A stretch of DNA of 64,000 nucleotides, taken from assembly GCA_958510875.1 (NCBI GenBank), contig CAUEHT010000002.1:372001-436000 (forward strand). The letters run 5' to 3'. Origin of the DNA: Endomychus coccineus (Eukaryota; Arthropoda; Insecta; Coleoptera; Endomychidae). Every line of letters starts with the position of its first letter. The stretch's first letter is position 1. The position numbers were made by a program, and so were the translations under genes. A model generated the notes under the pieces. That model saw nothing but the letters and a program-made list of their open reading frames with translations. It did no database searches and had not been told where the DNA came from. Shown one piece after another: positions 12,336 to 21,296 of the stretch.

Positions 12336-13011
12336 TCTCTAGGTTCTTCGTAAGATGCGAACATTACAGACTCATTATCACTCGAATGAGCTAGGCCTAT
12401 TGCATGACCGATTTCATGTTATAGTACAGCAAACAAACTTGATCCGTTATAAGCTGGTTTCGTTTTTGTTTGACACCAGTTTTCATCACGAACCAAATGT
12501 ATTTCGACCGCTGACTCATCACTTGTTGGAAAATTCGAGTGTGCGAGAACCGTTCAAGGTACATCAAACAACCCTGAACACACCCCATTGTTCGTAACTC
12601 TACGATGCATCCCTCTCTGATACGAAATGAGTATATCAGTTGTGTTACCACCTGTATATTCAAAGCTCAAACCCGAATATTTGCTCCACACTTCAAATAC
12701 CTCGGCGGTCAATCTAAGCAACTGAGTTGAGGCAAATCTGAATCTCCATGTCAATTTCTGCTTCAGCCATCTGGATGTTGTTCTGTATTGAGAAGGATCA
12801 TCGCCCACTCCACACCTTTTCGTATTCATCAATTTCGAAGTCTCATTATTTAGGGTACCATCTATTGGTAGCCTATAGAATTCTTGAAACACTCTCAATG
12901 CATCCTCTGTTTCACTCATCCCCCGTTGGAATTTCCCGTCATATATCCATATTTTACTAGATATTCGTTCGCCTGGGCTCCGATGAAGCATAGAATGAGT
13001 GTTAATAACAT
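12335..13011 (-). pseudogene. Matrix metalloproteinase fragment, broken
   Basis: A second copy of the first half of the MMP at 21830-23398: signal peptide, propeptide with the cysteine switch (KRCGVGD) and catalytic domain, but no hinge or hemopexin domain. Homology stops at about 12335. It is broken by a small insertion that shifts the frame soon after the start (near 12925), a stop where the intact copy has Gly after the LFD motif (near 12555), and TAA in place of the Leu codon just before [11 protein letters not shown] (near 12423). Its 5' end lies about 75 bases from the divergent Polinton-type gene start at 13084. Confidence 0.85.
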
Positions 13012-13032
13012 GTTGCTCTATCGGTAACTTTA

Positions 13033-13361
13033 TACATCTAACATGTATATATACTATCATTTGAAATAGACAAACCGCTCAGCATGGAAGTGGGTATGAG
13101 TAACATGTTAAAAGGAAAACAACAATTGAAGAGAAAAATTTGGGAGTTAGCAAACGTTGTGAGGAAAAAATATATGGCTGTGAAATTGGGTGAAGCTGAA
13201 AATGATGAGATTCTAGATAACATGTTCAGGAATGTATCAAACCTCTGGAGCAAATTGCAAGAAATGCTGAAATAATCAAACAAAATTCGTTGGTTAAACC
13301 TAAAAGTATTGTTTCTACAGCAACACAAATGGAGAACATACCAACCCAAATATTGTAACTG
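13033..13361 (+). pseudogene. Truncated duplicate of the 328-aa Polinton gene 5' end
   Basis: Upstream region and first ~90 codons of the gene at 13710, starting at ATG 13084 (MEVGMSNMLKGKQQ). A one-base deletion after NMFRNVS shifts the frame, and homology stops at about 13361, where ATPase sequence begins. The shared upstream sequence starts at TATACATCTAACATG in both copies, which probably marks a recombination point. Confidence 0.85.
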
Positions 13362-13364
13362 AGT

Positions 13365-13667
13365 TCTTATTTTTCGAGAGGGAGACACAACTCAATTGAT
13401 AGTTTCTATCTTTGTCAGTCTTTTGCTTAATGTCCAAAACATGAATTGCACGACAATGCCAATTGCTTGATTATTTTCAAACAGGATGAACTCAATTTGA
13501 AACATATATTTACCGATCATGTAAGAACCGACATGTCACTCGAGGAATTCAAAGAGATATGTAGCGCATGTTGGAAAGATAAATATGGATTCCTTATGAT
13601 AAACAAAGACTGTGATATGAACAAAGGACGTTATCGCAAAAGTTTTGATAGCTATATATACATCTAA
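13365..13667 (+). pseudogene. Packaging ATPase C-terminal fragment (Polinton, FtsK/HerA-like)
   Basis: One frame, interrupted by a TAA at 13428, reads GRHNSIDSFYLCQSFA, then CPKHELHDNANCLIIFKQDE, and ends ...CWKDKYGFLMINKD...GRYRKSFD. I recognise this as the C-terminal third of the A32/FtsK-type genome-packaging ATPase of Polintons, which drives DNA into capsids. The Walker A and B regions are missing. It ends immediately before the promoter region of the 328-aa gene, suggesting the native order ATPase then that gene. The assignment rests on memory of family patterns, not a search. Confidence 0.65.
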
Positions 13668-13709
13668 CATGTATATATACTATCATTTGAAATAGACAAA
13701 CCGCTCAGC

Positions 13710-14696
13710 ATGGACGTGGGTGTGAGTAACATGTTAAAAGAAAAACTACAATTGAAGAGAAAAATTTGGGAGTTAGCAAACGTTGTGAGGAAAAAATATA
13801 TGGCTGTGAAATTGGATAAAGCTGAAAATGATGAGATTCTAGATAACATGTTCAGGAATGTATCTAAACCTCTGGAGGAAATTGCGAGAAATGCTGAGAT
13901 AATCAAACAAAATTCGTTGGTTAAATCTGAAAATATTGTTTCTACAGCAACACAAATGGAGAACATACCAATCCCAAATATTGTAACTGAAGGAGAAGAA
14001 TTCGTATATAACCACAAAGATACTGAGGAGGATGTGTTTACCCCAGAACATACTATCGATCAGATTCGTGAAGAATACAGAAAACTTAAGAACGATAATG
14101 CAGCGGCTACAGAGGAGTTTCTGCAACAATACCCCACATTAGCACGTTATTACTTGGAAGGATTCCTATTGGATGATGATGTCAAGAAATACGATGATAG
14201 AATGGGTTTGCAATATAATTCAACTTTAGACAAATGGTTCATGGGTAATCAACCTATAGAAATTGATAGTGAGAGTAATATAATTATCAAGGGTACTCCG
14301 TTCAAGGGTACCACAGGACTGTATAATTTGATATTTTACAGAGATGTTCTACCTGATACTTACACTGTGGAAGATGGGAAAAATTACAGTCAAATGATGG
14401 AAATGACTAGTGCCCATAGACGTAATAACGATCCAGCTGATCGAATAAGAAACGTTGTAAAATACAAAAATGTACTGAAACGTTTGATTAATTCCATGAA
14501 AAGACCAAGGTCCAAAACATACACTGGAAATGCATATATGAAAAATGATACGCTTGAATATAATGAGAAACCTATCGAATATGTTTATTGGGATGACGTT
14601 AACGAAATTGTGGATAGACTGAGACTTCTTGTTGCATCCTCGCACGCTGGTAACAATAACCATCACAACGAGATAGCCTCTACAATAGAAGAATAG
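13710..14696 (+). CDS. Conserved Polinton-type protein of unknown function (328 aa)
   Basis: Intact ORF starting at ATG 13710. The N-terminal third is charged and helical (KRKIWELANVVRKKYMAVKL). The middle has IDQIREEYRKLKNDN and a YYLEGFLLDD segment. The C-terminal part contains GNQPIEID..NIIIKGTPFKGTTGLYNLIF and YSQMMEMTSAHRRNNDP. This layout recurs in arthropod Polintons as an uncharacterised gene; I believe it is the family curated as DUF8207, but could not check. No signal peptide or membrane segment. A truncated copy lies at 13033-13361. It is followed 61 bases later by the fibre-like gene on the same strand. Confidence 0.75.
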   Translation: MDVGVSNMLKEKLQLKRKIWELANVVRKKYMAVKLDKAENDEILDNMFRNVSKPLEEIARNAEIIKQNSLVKSENIVSTATQMENIPIPNIVTEGEEFVYNHKDTEEDVFTPEHTIDQIREEYRKLKNDNAAATEEFLQQYPTLARYYLEGFLLDDDVKKYDDRMGLQYNSTLDKWFMGNQPIEIDSESNIIIKGTPFKGTTGLYNLIFYRDVLPDTYTVEDGKNYSQMMEMTSAHRRNNDPADRIRNVVKYKNVLKRLINSMKRPRSKTYTGNAYMKNDTLEYNEKPIEYVYWDDVNEIVDRLRLLVASSHAGNNNHHNEIASTIEE

Positions 14697-14757
14697 ATAG
14701 AGGCTGGTGTAATCGAACAAAAACCGGGTGTAAGGCAAATTCATCACAGTAATAAAG

Positions 14758-15411
14758 ATGGTTTCAATGGATAAGTTTGGCAGAGCCTCCTCTTCCATGT
14801 GGATATATGATACAAATGTATTTAATAATAATTTCAAACAAGTTCACGGACAAGGATTATTCCTAACGAGTGATGGAAGTTATGATATGGAAAATCGTAG
14901 ATTGTGCAACGTAAAATCACCGAATGATGATGGAGATGTTGCAAATAAAGTATATGTTGATAAATTAACACACAAACTGAATCTGAAAACGGAAACCAGT
15001 CTTAAAGATACCTTCAATGTTAGGGTTGATAATTTGATCAAAGATATCAACAAGGATCTGGATGAACATAAATTAACGAATGAGAAGGTTATTCTCAACA
15101 TTGATAAACATCTGATGGACATTCAGAATAAATATAATGGAATGGGAATCTATATGAAATCAGAGTATAAAACAATCACTGATAGTGTAAGGGAAAACAG
15201 AAATGAATTGAAAGAGATCAATAACACATTTAACAGTGTGAACATGCGTCTAAATGACATTACTAGTAAAGTGGAGGCGTTAGAACGACGGATGACATCT
15301 GTTGAACCTTCTAAGAAGAGACCCTCATCATCCACAACAACAAAGCAGGGCTCTGTGAAACGTATAACTCCAAATCCTGTGAATATACCCGAAAAATTAA
15401 TTCTAAACTAG
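14758..15411 (+). CDS. Fibre-like coiled-coil protein of the Polinton (217 aa)
   Basis: Starts at ATG 14758, with a second ATG three codons on. The N-terminus has DKFGR (residues 5-9). Residues 43-60 (DMENRRLCNVKSPNDDGD), followed by KVYVDK at 64-69, match the 'N-rI-NV-P-d--DAvnK-YVd' pattern common in phage tail fibres and found in virus attachment proteins. Residues ~70-190 are heptad-like helix (TSLKDTF..VDNLIKDINKDL...LNDITSKVEALERR), a likely trimeric stalk, followed by a basic S/T-rich tail. Inferred role: virion fibre or tail-like protein. It sits between the 328-aa gene and the integrase. Confidence 0.6.
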   Translation: MVSMDKFGRASSSMWIYDTNVFNNNFKQVHGQGLFLTSDGSYDMENRRLCNVKSPNDDGDVANKVYVDKLTHKLNLKTETSLKDTFNVRVDNLIKDINKDLDEHKLTNEKVILNIDKHLMDIQNKYNGMGIYMKSEYKTITDSVRENRNELKEINNTFNSVNMRLNDITSKVEALERRMTSVEPSKKRPSSSTTTKQGSVKRITPNPVNIPEKLILN

Positions 15412-15428
15412 ATTTCCGCATTGATAAG

Positions 15429-16352
15429 ATGAGTAGAGAACAAGTTGTGCATGAGCTTCATAAGCCTAGTAGGAAGAATTTCAAACGGCGCAGATCGATC
15501 ATAAAAGGTTTGGATGATTTGTGGCACATGGTTCTGGCTGAAATGGGTAATTACGCTCGTGAAAATAGAGGATTCAAATACATTTTGGTTATGATCGATT
15601 GTTTCTCGAAATTTCTGTGGACTCGACCGTTGAAAACGAATTCTGCCGAAGAGGTTCGGAAAGCTGTCGGTTCTATATTGTTAGAAGGACATCGTAAGCC
15701 TAGGAATCTGCAAAGCGATCAGGGAAAATAATTCTACAATAAACACTTCGACGATCTAATGAAGAAACATAATATCAATCATTATAATACGTATAGTGTG
15801 GAAAAAGCAGCCATTGCTGAACGTGTCATTCGAACGTTAAATTAGACGCTCTACAAACATTTCAGTCTTAGCGGGAAATACAAATGGCTTGATACACTTG
15901 AAGAAATCACAGAAGAATATAATAAACGTAAACATAGTACTATAAATATGGCTCCAATAAAAGTGACGGAACAGATTGAGAGCAAGATATTGAAGCGATC
16001 CTACTCACACATCAAGTTAGCTCTACCTCACAGATACAACGTTGGAGATGTCTTACGAATAAGTAAGGCTAAACATATTTTTGAGAAGGGATTTACACTT
16101 AATTGGAGAACGGAATTATTTGAAATCATCAAAGTAAAAATTACCAACCCGGTCACATATCTACTAGAAGATATGACCAACGCACCAATCAGCGGTTGTT
16201 TCTACGAGGAAGAATTACAGAAAACAAAACAACCCGATGTGTATTTAGTCGAAAAAATATTACGAAAGAGGAGGGGCCAACAGTATGTGAAATGGTTGGG
16301 CCTAGATAATAATCACAACAGTTGGATCGATAATTCGGATCTCGTTCAATGA
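15429..16352 (+). pseudogene. Polinton retroviral-type integrase with chromodomain, inactivated
   Basis: One continuous frame from ATG 15429 with TAA at 15729 and TAG near 15843. It contains the rve core and a C-terminal chromodomain (YLVEKILRKRRGQQYVKWLG, then NSWI). Of the D,D,E triad, the second Asp (NLQSDQGK) and the Glu (AAIAERVIRTL) are present, but the first is replaced by Val: the line reads LWHMVLAEM where the family has a W-x-A-D-L-V-E-M-like motif. The first stop replaces the Glu codon right after SDQGK. The enzyme would insert the element's DNA into the host genome; this copy cannot. Confidence 0.88.
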
Positions 16353-16449
16353 ACCCATCATTAAACATTTGGAGATTATTAGGAACAAACAAATAGCTTG
16401 AAAAATCTTGTCTTCCGGATGGATTCCGCGTCACAATAGCTCGACTTGA

Positions 16450-16492
16450 TGCCGACGTTTCGCCAACCATTACAGGTGGCATCTTCAGGGCA
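16450..16492 (-). ncRNA. Hammerhead-like motif (left arm)
   Basis: Mirror image of 16504-16546 on the minus strand: UGCC stem I, CUGAAGA, spare U, stem II GCCACC/GGUUGGC, GAAA, CGUC, then GGCA closing stem I. Confidence 0.65.
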
Positions 16493-16503
16493 GGCTTGAG
16501 GCC

Positions 16504-16546
16504 TGCCCTGAAGATGCCACCTGTAATGGTTGGCGAAACGTCGGCA
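16504..16546 (+). ncRNA. Hammerhead-like motif (right arm)
   Basis: UGCC (16504-16507), CUGAAGA (16508-16514), one extra U, stem II (16516-16521 with 16528-16534), GAAA (16535-16538), CGUC (16539-16542), GGCA (16543-16546). Stem I has four Watson-Crick pairs. Helix III would be only A-U and C-G with no loop, so it could form only between two molecules, as proposed for other short-helix-III hammerheads. One extra base after CUGANGA is unusual but shared by other copies here. Confidence 0.65.
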
Positions 16547-16875
16547 TCAAGTCGAGCTATTGTGACGCGGAATCCATCCGGAAGACAAGATTTTTCAAGA
16601 TTAGCTGTCCGCGGAAGTCTACTATCCAAGAAACAAATAGCTGGAATATTATTGACTCGGGGGTATGGATATCATGATAGAACAAAATTCTTTGACTATG
16701 AGGGTGAATCAAGAGTGAAGATTATAATATTTGAAACATATATTGTTAAGATTATACTCAAGTCTTTTGTATTGAGAAAATTTTGAAATTAATAAGAAAT
16801 ATTACTTTGAGATCTTTAGTTTTTCTCTCTCCCATCGTTGAATAACGGTGCAATCTTGAATTCTCATCAGTCTGT

Positions 16876-17679
16876 ATGGAAGCGTACGTAGGAGAAGGTG
16901 TTCTCAATACGCTTATAAACAAGCTACCGTTTGAACTTCATATTCCTGGTTATCAATTCTGTGGTCCCCGTACAAAATTAGAAGAACGGTTGAAAAGAGG
17001 AGATTCAGGTATCAATCCACTCGATAAAGCTTGCCGCCAACACGATATTTCATATCTGCGAAACGCTAGTTTGGAAGGACGTCACGAGGCGGATAAAATA
17101 TTAGAGAACGCTGTTTGGCAACGTGTCAAATCTAAAGACACAAAATTTGGAGAGAGGATTGCCGCTTTCGGTGTGAATAAAATTATGAAGGCAAAGAGGA
17201 AATTGGGGATGGGCATGAGAAAGAAGCTTGGGTTCGGAAGTGCAATTGTCGATGGGGTGAGAAAAGTTATGAAGAAGAAGTTTGACCCCACCAATCTGAA
17301 GAGAACATCTCGAACAGCGTTGAAAGTTGCACGAAAACAATTCAAAAAAGCATGTGGTCGTAAAAATGTTCGATTACCAAGAGTAATTCCTATTCCAAAG
17401 ACTGGAGGATTTTTACCATTCTTAATACCTCTATTTGCCGGCTTATCAGCTGCTGGAGCATTGGCAGGAGGTGGTGCTGGCATCGCTAAGGCCGTCAACG
17501 ATAGCAAAGCAGCTCAGAAAACCTTGGAGGAAACGGAAAGACATAATAAAACGATGGAAGCTATAGCTTTGGAGAAACAAGGATCTGGTCTATATTTGAA
17601 AAAGTATCGCAAAGGTCTTGGTCTATATTTAAATGAACATCCAAAAAACTACCAGTTAACCTACCCAGAAGACGTCTGA
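16876..17679 (+). CDS. PLA2-like membrane-active minor virion protein (267 aa)
   Basis: Intact ORF from ATG 16876. Residues 26-33 (YQFCGPRT) resemble the calcium loop, and D50-KACRQ-H56-D57 the catalytic His-Asp of the parvovirus VP1-type phospholipase A2 domain, as found in many Polintons. This is followed by a very basic middle (100-165) and a glycine/alanine-rich hydrophobic helix (177-206, GGFLPFLIPLFAGLSAAGAL). The C-terminus is GSGLYLKKYRKGLGLYL. The layout recalls the basic-plus-hydrophobic pX/VI-type proteins of adeno-like viruses (inference). Likely role: breaching endosomal membrane. The next gene, the protease, begins in another frame at its end. Confidence 0.8.
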   Translation: MEAYVGEGVLNTLINKLPFELHIPGYQFCGPRTKLEERLKRGDSGINPLDKACRQHDISYLRNASLEGRHEADKILENAVWQRVKSKDTKFGERIAAFGVNKIMKAKRKLGMGMRKKLGFGSAIVDGVRKVMKKKFDPTNLKRTSRTALKVARKQFKKACGRKNVRLPRVIPIPKTGGFLPFLIPLFAGLSAAGALAGGGAGIAKAVNDSKAAQKTLEETERHNKTMEAIALEKQGSGLYLKKYRKGLGLYLNEHPKNYQLTYPEDV

Positions 17680-18029
17680 CCGATCTCGATCTACGAAAAC
17701 TAGCAAAAGCTCTGAAAATTCCCCATTTTAGAGGAGTATTTATGCGTGATGAACTGCCATCCAACGGACCATGGAAAAACGAGCGTGGAATAGTTAATTT
17801 AGATAGCTCGGACAATGAAGGCACTCACTGGGTTGGGCTCAAGAAAGTCGGTGATACAGTCTTTTATTATGATAGTTTTGGCAATTTACGCCTCCCTCAC
17901 GAACTGGTGGATTATTTCAAAAAATGTAAGATATTATTCAATCACGACAATTTTCAGCAATATAACACTTATAATTGTGGCCAGTTATGTTTGGAATTCC
18001 TCTCTGATTCTTCAGTTGTGGTCGACTAA
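17637..18029 (+). CDS. Adenovirus-type cysteine protease of the Polinton
   Basis: The catalytic core contains His in GTHWVGLKK, Asp in YYDSFGN and Cys in YNCGQLCLEFL, the adenain-like (C5) triad order used to mature capsid proteins. The first ATG in frame is 17742, but family-like sequence (LTDLDLRKLAKALKIPHFRG) reads openly upstream from 17637 in the same frame with no ATG. Either translation starts at 17742, giving 95 aa that lack the usual N-terminus, or the gene has lost its start or is fused by frameshift to the preceding ORF, whose end it overlaps. Ends at TAA 18029 shortly after the Cys motif, as usual. Confidence 0.85.
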   Translation, partial: TSKKLPVNLPRRRLTDLDLRKLAKALKIPHFRGVFMRDELPSNGPWKNERGIVNLDSSDNEGTHWVGLKKVGDTVFYYDSFGNLRLPHELVDYFKKCKILFNHDNFQQYNTYNCGQLCLEFLSDSSVVVD

Positions 18030-18080
18030 CCCTGCATTTATTAGTATTTAAATAGATTGTTGGTAAAGTTTTCATCAATC

Positions 18081-18824
18081 ATGTCTCAGACGTTCACTAT
18101 CACGGGTAAGAGCTCCCGCTTATCTGTAGATTTTCACCCACCTATAGAACTAGATCCTCATTCATATTATTCTATCGCACTTGTTGGTTTGCATACGTAC
18201 AATAGCATTCCAAACATTGAAGAAGGTTTTAATAAATTTTATTATAAAAATGTGAAGGGTGAGGAAGAAGTAGTGACTATACCTACGGGGTCCTACGAGT
18301 TGACAGACATCGAGGATTTCATACAAAGTGCAGTTTGTGGGATAGGAGTGAAGCAAGAAGAACGTGACCGGAAATTATCAATGAAATCTAACAACAACAC
18401 TCTACACACAGAGCTGAAGAGTGATTTTGAAGTGATTTTGATTCCTAAAGATAGTATGAGCGAACTGTTGGGATTCAGCAAAAAGAAATTGACATCTCGT
18501 GAACTACACGTATTTGATCGACCTATAAATATAATCAAAGTTCAAACTATTAGAGTGTAGTGTAACTTAACCGCAGGAGCATATTATAACAATAAGATAG
18601 CTCATACGATATATGAGCTCTCACCTCTTGTACCACCTGGGTTTTCCATTGATATAGAGCCGAAGAATCTTATTTATCTACCGGTCATCAGCAAGACGTC
18701 CTTCGATAACATCACGCTGAATATTTCAGATCAGAATTGTAAACCGGTAAATTTTCGTGGAGAAGAAATTATTATACGATTGGAATTGAAGAAGATCGCT
18801 AGGGATTATGGCTTCCAACAATAA
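18081..18824 (+). pseudogene. Minor capsid (penton-like) protein with one internal stop
   Basis: Starts at ATG 18081 (MSQTFTITGKSSRLSVDFHP). The same frame runs through a single TAG at 18558 and continues as CNLTAGAYYNNKIAHTIYEL, VPPGFSIDIEPKNLIYLPVI, NFRGEEIIIRLELKK to TAA 18824. The pattern (VPPG..., NLIYLPV, DFRGE.ITIRL) is the one I associate with the Polinton single-jelly-roll penton/minor capsid protein that caps capsid vertices. Only one nonsense change separates the two parts, so the inactivation may be recent or the stop may be read through. Confidence 0.75.
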
Positions 18825-18913
18825 ATAATAATCCAATACTCACCACCACTCATTATATGAAAGGAATTCAACTGAGAAGGTTGTTGTTGTTGCAGTAGCC
18901 ATCACTTGAGAAC

Positions 18914-19129
18914 ATGGGTTTGGATTTTAGCAATAAAAGACATCTCCATAGTGGTCATCAGTCATTATCTACATCGAGCTCGAGGGAGAAGGTTGCTTCT
19001 GCATCGCTGTCATTGAAGAAGGAGAAGGTTGCTTCTGCATCACTATCATTGGAAAATATAAATTTTTTGAAGGCCCTTGGTTACAATGTCGAGAAAACTT
19101 CAAATATTCAACGAGCCAAACTTCATTGA
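18914..19129 (+). CDS. Small Polinton ORF before the capsid gene (71 aa)
   Basis: MGLDFSNKRHLHSG..., then two tandem 12-residue units, EKVASASLSLKK and EKVASASLSLEN (a 36-base duplication), then NFLKALGY. A short ORF ending in a ...NxxFLxxLGx motif commonly sits between the minor and major capsid genes in arthropod Polintons. Function unknown. It overlaps the capsid gene start by 44 bases in another frame. Confidence 0.5.
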   Translation: MGLDFSNKRHLHSGHQSLSTSSSREKVASASLSLKKEKVASASLSLENINFLKALGYNVEKTSNIQRAKLH

Positions 19130-20274
19130 AGACATCATACGGGAAGAAACTCATACCTACTATCCACACACAACATCTTTTGGCAACAGCGATGAAATTG
19201 AGATATTAATCAATCAACAAGATGTGTTGGTAGATTTGGCATCGTCTGCTTTATTCATCGAGGCAGAATTCCAGCCAGAAGCAAGTGGTGATGGTGAATG
19301 TAAACTAACGAATAATTTCGGAGCGTTTCTCTTCGGATATGTCAGTTATGAATTGAATGGAAAAGAGATAGACAAAGTACGTGATCCTGGTATTGTCAGC
19401 ACCATCAGAGCTCATCTAACATATGCCAAACATGAATCTATACCTCTAGCTATTTCTGGATGGTCATTCAAGGATGCATTGAGTTCAGTCTACAATAATA
19501 AAATCAATTTATGGATACCGCTGAATTTTCTACTAGGCCTATTCATTGACTATAACAAAGCTTTGAGTGGAAAACATAAGCTACGCTTGATAAGGTCTCG
19601 AACCGATAACGATTGCTATACTAATAGCACAGGCACGAAAACGGCTAAAATAAATGTGAAGACGATAGCATTAAAAGTGCGACATGTGTTTCCAAGTGAT
19701 CAGGTTGAATTTCAAATGTTGGAGAATTTGAGTGCTGAGAAACCTATTTTGATTCCATTTCGCATTTGGGATCTGCATGAAAATCCGTTGATGAAGGAGA
19801 GCACTCGCGACATTTGGGCTGTTAAAACATCAATGAATTTGGAACGACCCAGATATGTGATTTTAGCTTTCCAAACTGATCGAAAAAATAATCCTGTTAA
19901 GCACAGTGCATATTTCGATAATATAAACTTGCTAAATGTAAAATTATACTTGAATTCAGAGTGTTTTCCATATGAAGCAATGAAATTGAATTTCATCGAC
20001 CAGCAATACGTGGAAGCATACCAGATGCTTCAAATTTCCAAATGAAATAATAAGCGAACCCATCTTAGATTATATAGCATTCAAGAATAGAGCAATTTTT
20101 GTGATTGACTGTTCAAAACAAAACGATGCTATAAAGTCATCAACAGTTGACGTCAAACTAGAGATGGAAAGTTTCCTTAATTTCCCCAAAAACACCAGGG
20201 CTTATTGCATCATCATTAACGATCGTATAATGGGGTATTCTCCGATTACAGGATCAGTTCGGAGTTTAGTGTGA
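19086..20274 (+). pseudogene. Major capsid protein (Polinton, F54H12.2-like), copy 1, frameshifted
   Basis: The likely start is ATG 19086 (MSRKLQIFNEPNFIED). The first frame is open to TGA 20045. A deletion near 20020, seen by comparison with 25150-25200, shifts the rest, which is readable to TGA 20274 and ends ...YCIIINDR...ITGSVRSL. The blocks INQQDVLVDLASSALFIEAE and SYELNGKEIDKVRDPG match the Polinton double-jelly-roll capsid family annotated as F54H12.2-like. It would form the icosahedral shell. An AATAAA lies at 20340. Confidence 0.82.
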
Positions 20275-21296
20275 AGAACCATGAATCATAATGTTATTAT
20301 TTTAATTCTAAATGATGTCTATCAAAATGTATTTATCCAAATAAAAGTTATTATTATTATTTTTGGTATTTTATTTCTCTCACTTCCCCGCAATACATCA
20401 CAATGATGAACGAGCAGTTTGGTAAAGTACAGTCCCTTGGATCAACCCATCAGGATTGTAATCTAAATTATAAATATCGCTTCAGAGTTAGAAACAAAAA
20501 AATTTATGTTACTATCTAATTAATGAATATAAATATACTTTTGTTTTATTACATGTTTACATATAATGTTCCTCAAAAAGTGATTCAGATTATTATGTTA
20601 TCTTTTCAATTATTATAATATGTAGTAGTGGTTATAAGACAGTTTGCGGTAAATATTCTCTCTTATTTCGAGTGTTGAAGCCGATAAAGTTGTCACATTC
20701 AGAATAGCGTATATGAAAATAATAAATAACCCATCAAATCGTTGAGGCTTCTTTCTTCATGTGGGTTATCAATCTCAAACTTGAAAAATCTCAAATGAAC
20801 CTCTACAGGTAATAATAGTCAAACATATTCATTTAGCCCGACTAACACACAGGCCCTCGTAGGCTCGCAAATGATAACAATGTTGCATACAAAATAGCTT
20901 TAGGCAATAATCCGTTACATGGGAAATATCGATATTCTCAAATAAAAGGTAATAATAGTGGGGTAATTTCTACAGCTGATTTAACCTCACATCCTTGATA
21001 TCAATGAATATTCGATAATTCCAACACACAGCTCTTCTTTCGTGGAATTTCCTTTAGAAATATCTCGAAAAAAGGGGTAACTTGTGGAAATTATAGAACT
21101 ACACGATTTTTCGTCGTTTTTTAAACAGTGAATTCTATCAGTAGGATTGGGTTATATGGTAGGATGAGGAATAAAACTCTTTATATGCATTAATCTTTAT
21201 TGAAATTACATATTCCAGAATCCTTGGGTACATTAACATTTATTGAAATTACATATTTCTGAAGCCGGGAATATCTTCTTCATCTGCAAATGTTAA
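20275..21296. other. No recognisable gene
   Basis: AT-rich spacer between convergent capsid and MMP genes. It contains AATAAA at 20340-20345 followed by an ATT-rich run, a likely 3' end for the capsid transcript. Nothing else is recognised. Confidence 0.55.

Larger units (their letters stand above)
16387..16642. mobile_element. Minimal palindromic PLE insertion with 12-bp TSD
   Basis: A 232-base insertion (16399-16630) flanked by direct repeats AAACAAATAGCT (16387-16398 and 16631-16642). The core is two 99-base arms, 16397-16495 and 16501-16599, exact or near-exact reverse complements around TTGAG. Each arm carries a complete hammerhead-like motif. The right side continues with a tail (16600-16630) also seen at 2254-2272 next to PLE-A. 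So it is a PLE-A-family end inserted as an inverted dimer just after the integrase relic. Confidence 0.85.

Noticed and set aside
13664..14837. Minus-strand ORFs (117, 96 and 162 aa) opposite the 328-aa gene
   Set aside because: Shadows of the plus-strand coding frame with no recognisable motif.
17082..17507. 141-aa minus-strand ORF opposite the PLA2-like gene
   Set aside because: Antisense shadow; hydrophobic composition follows from the basic and glycine-rich codons of the real gene.
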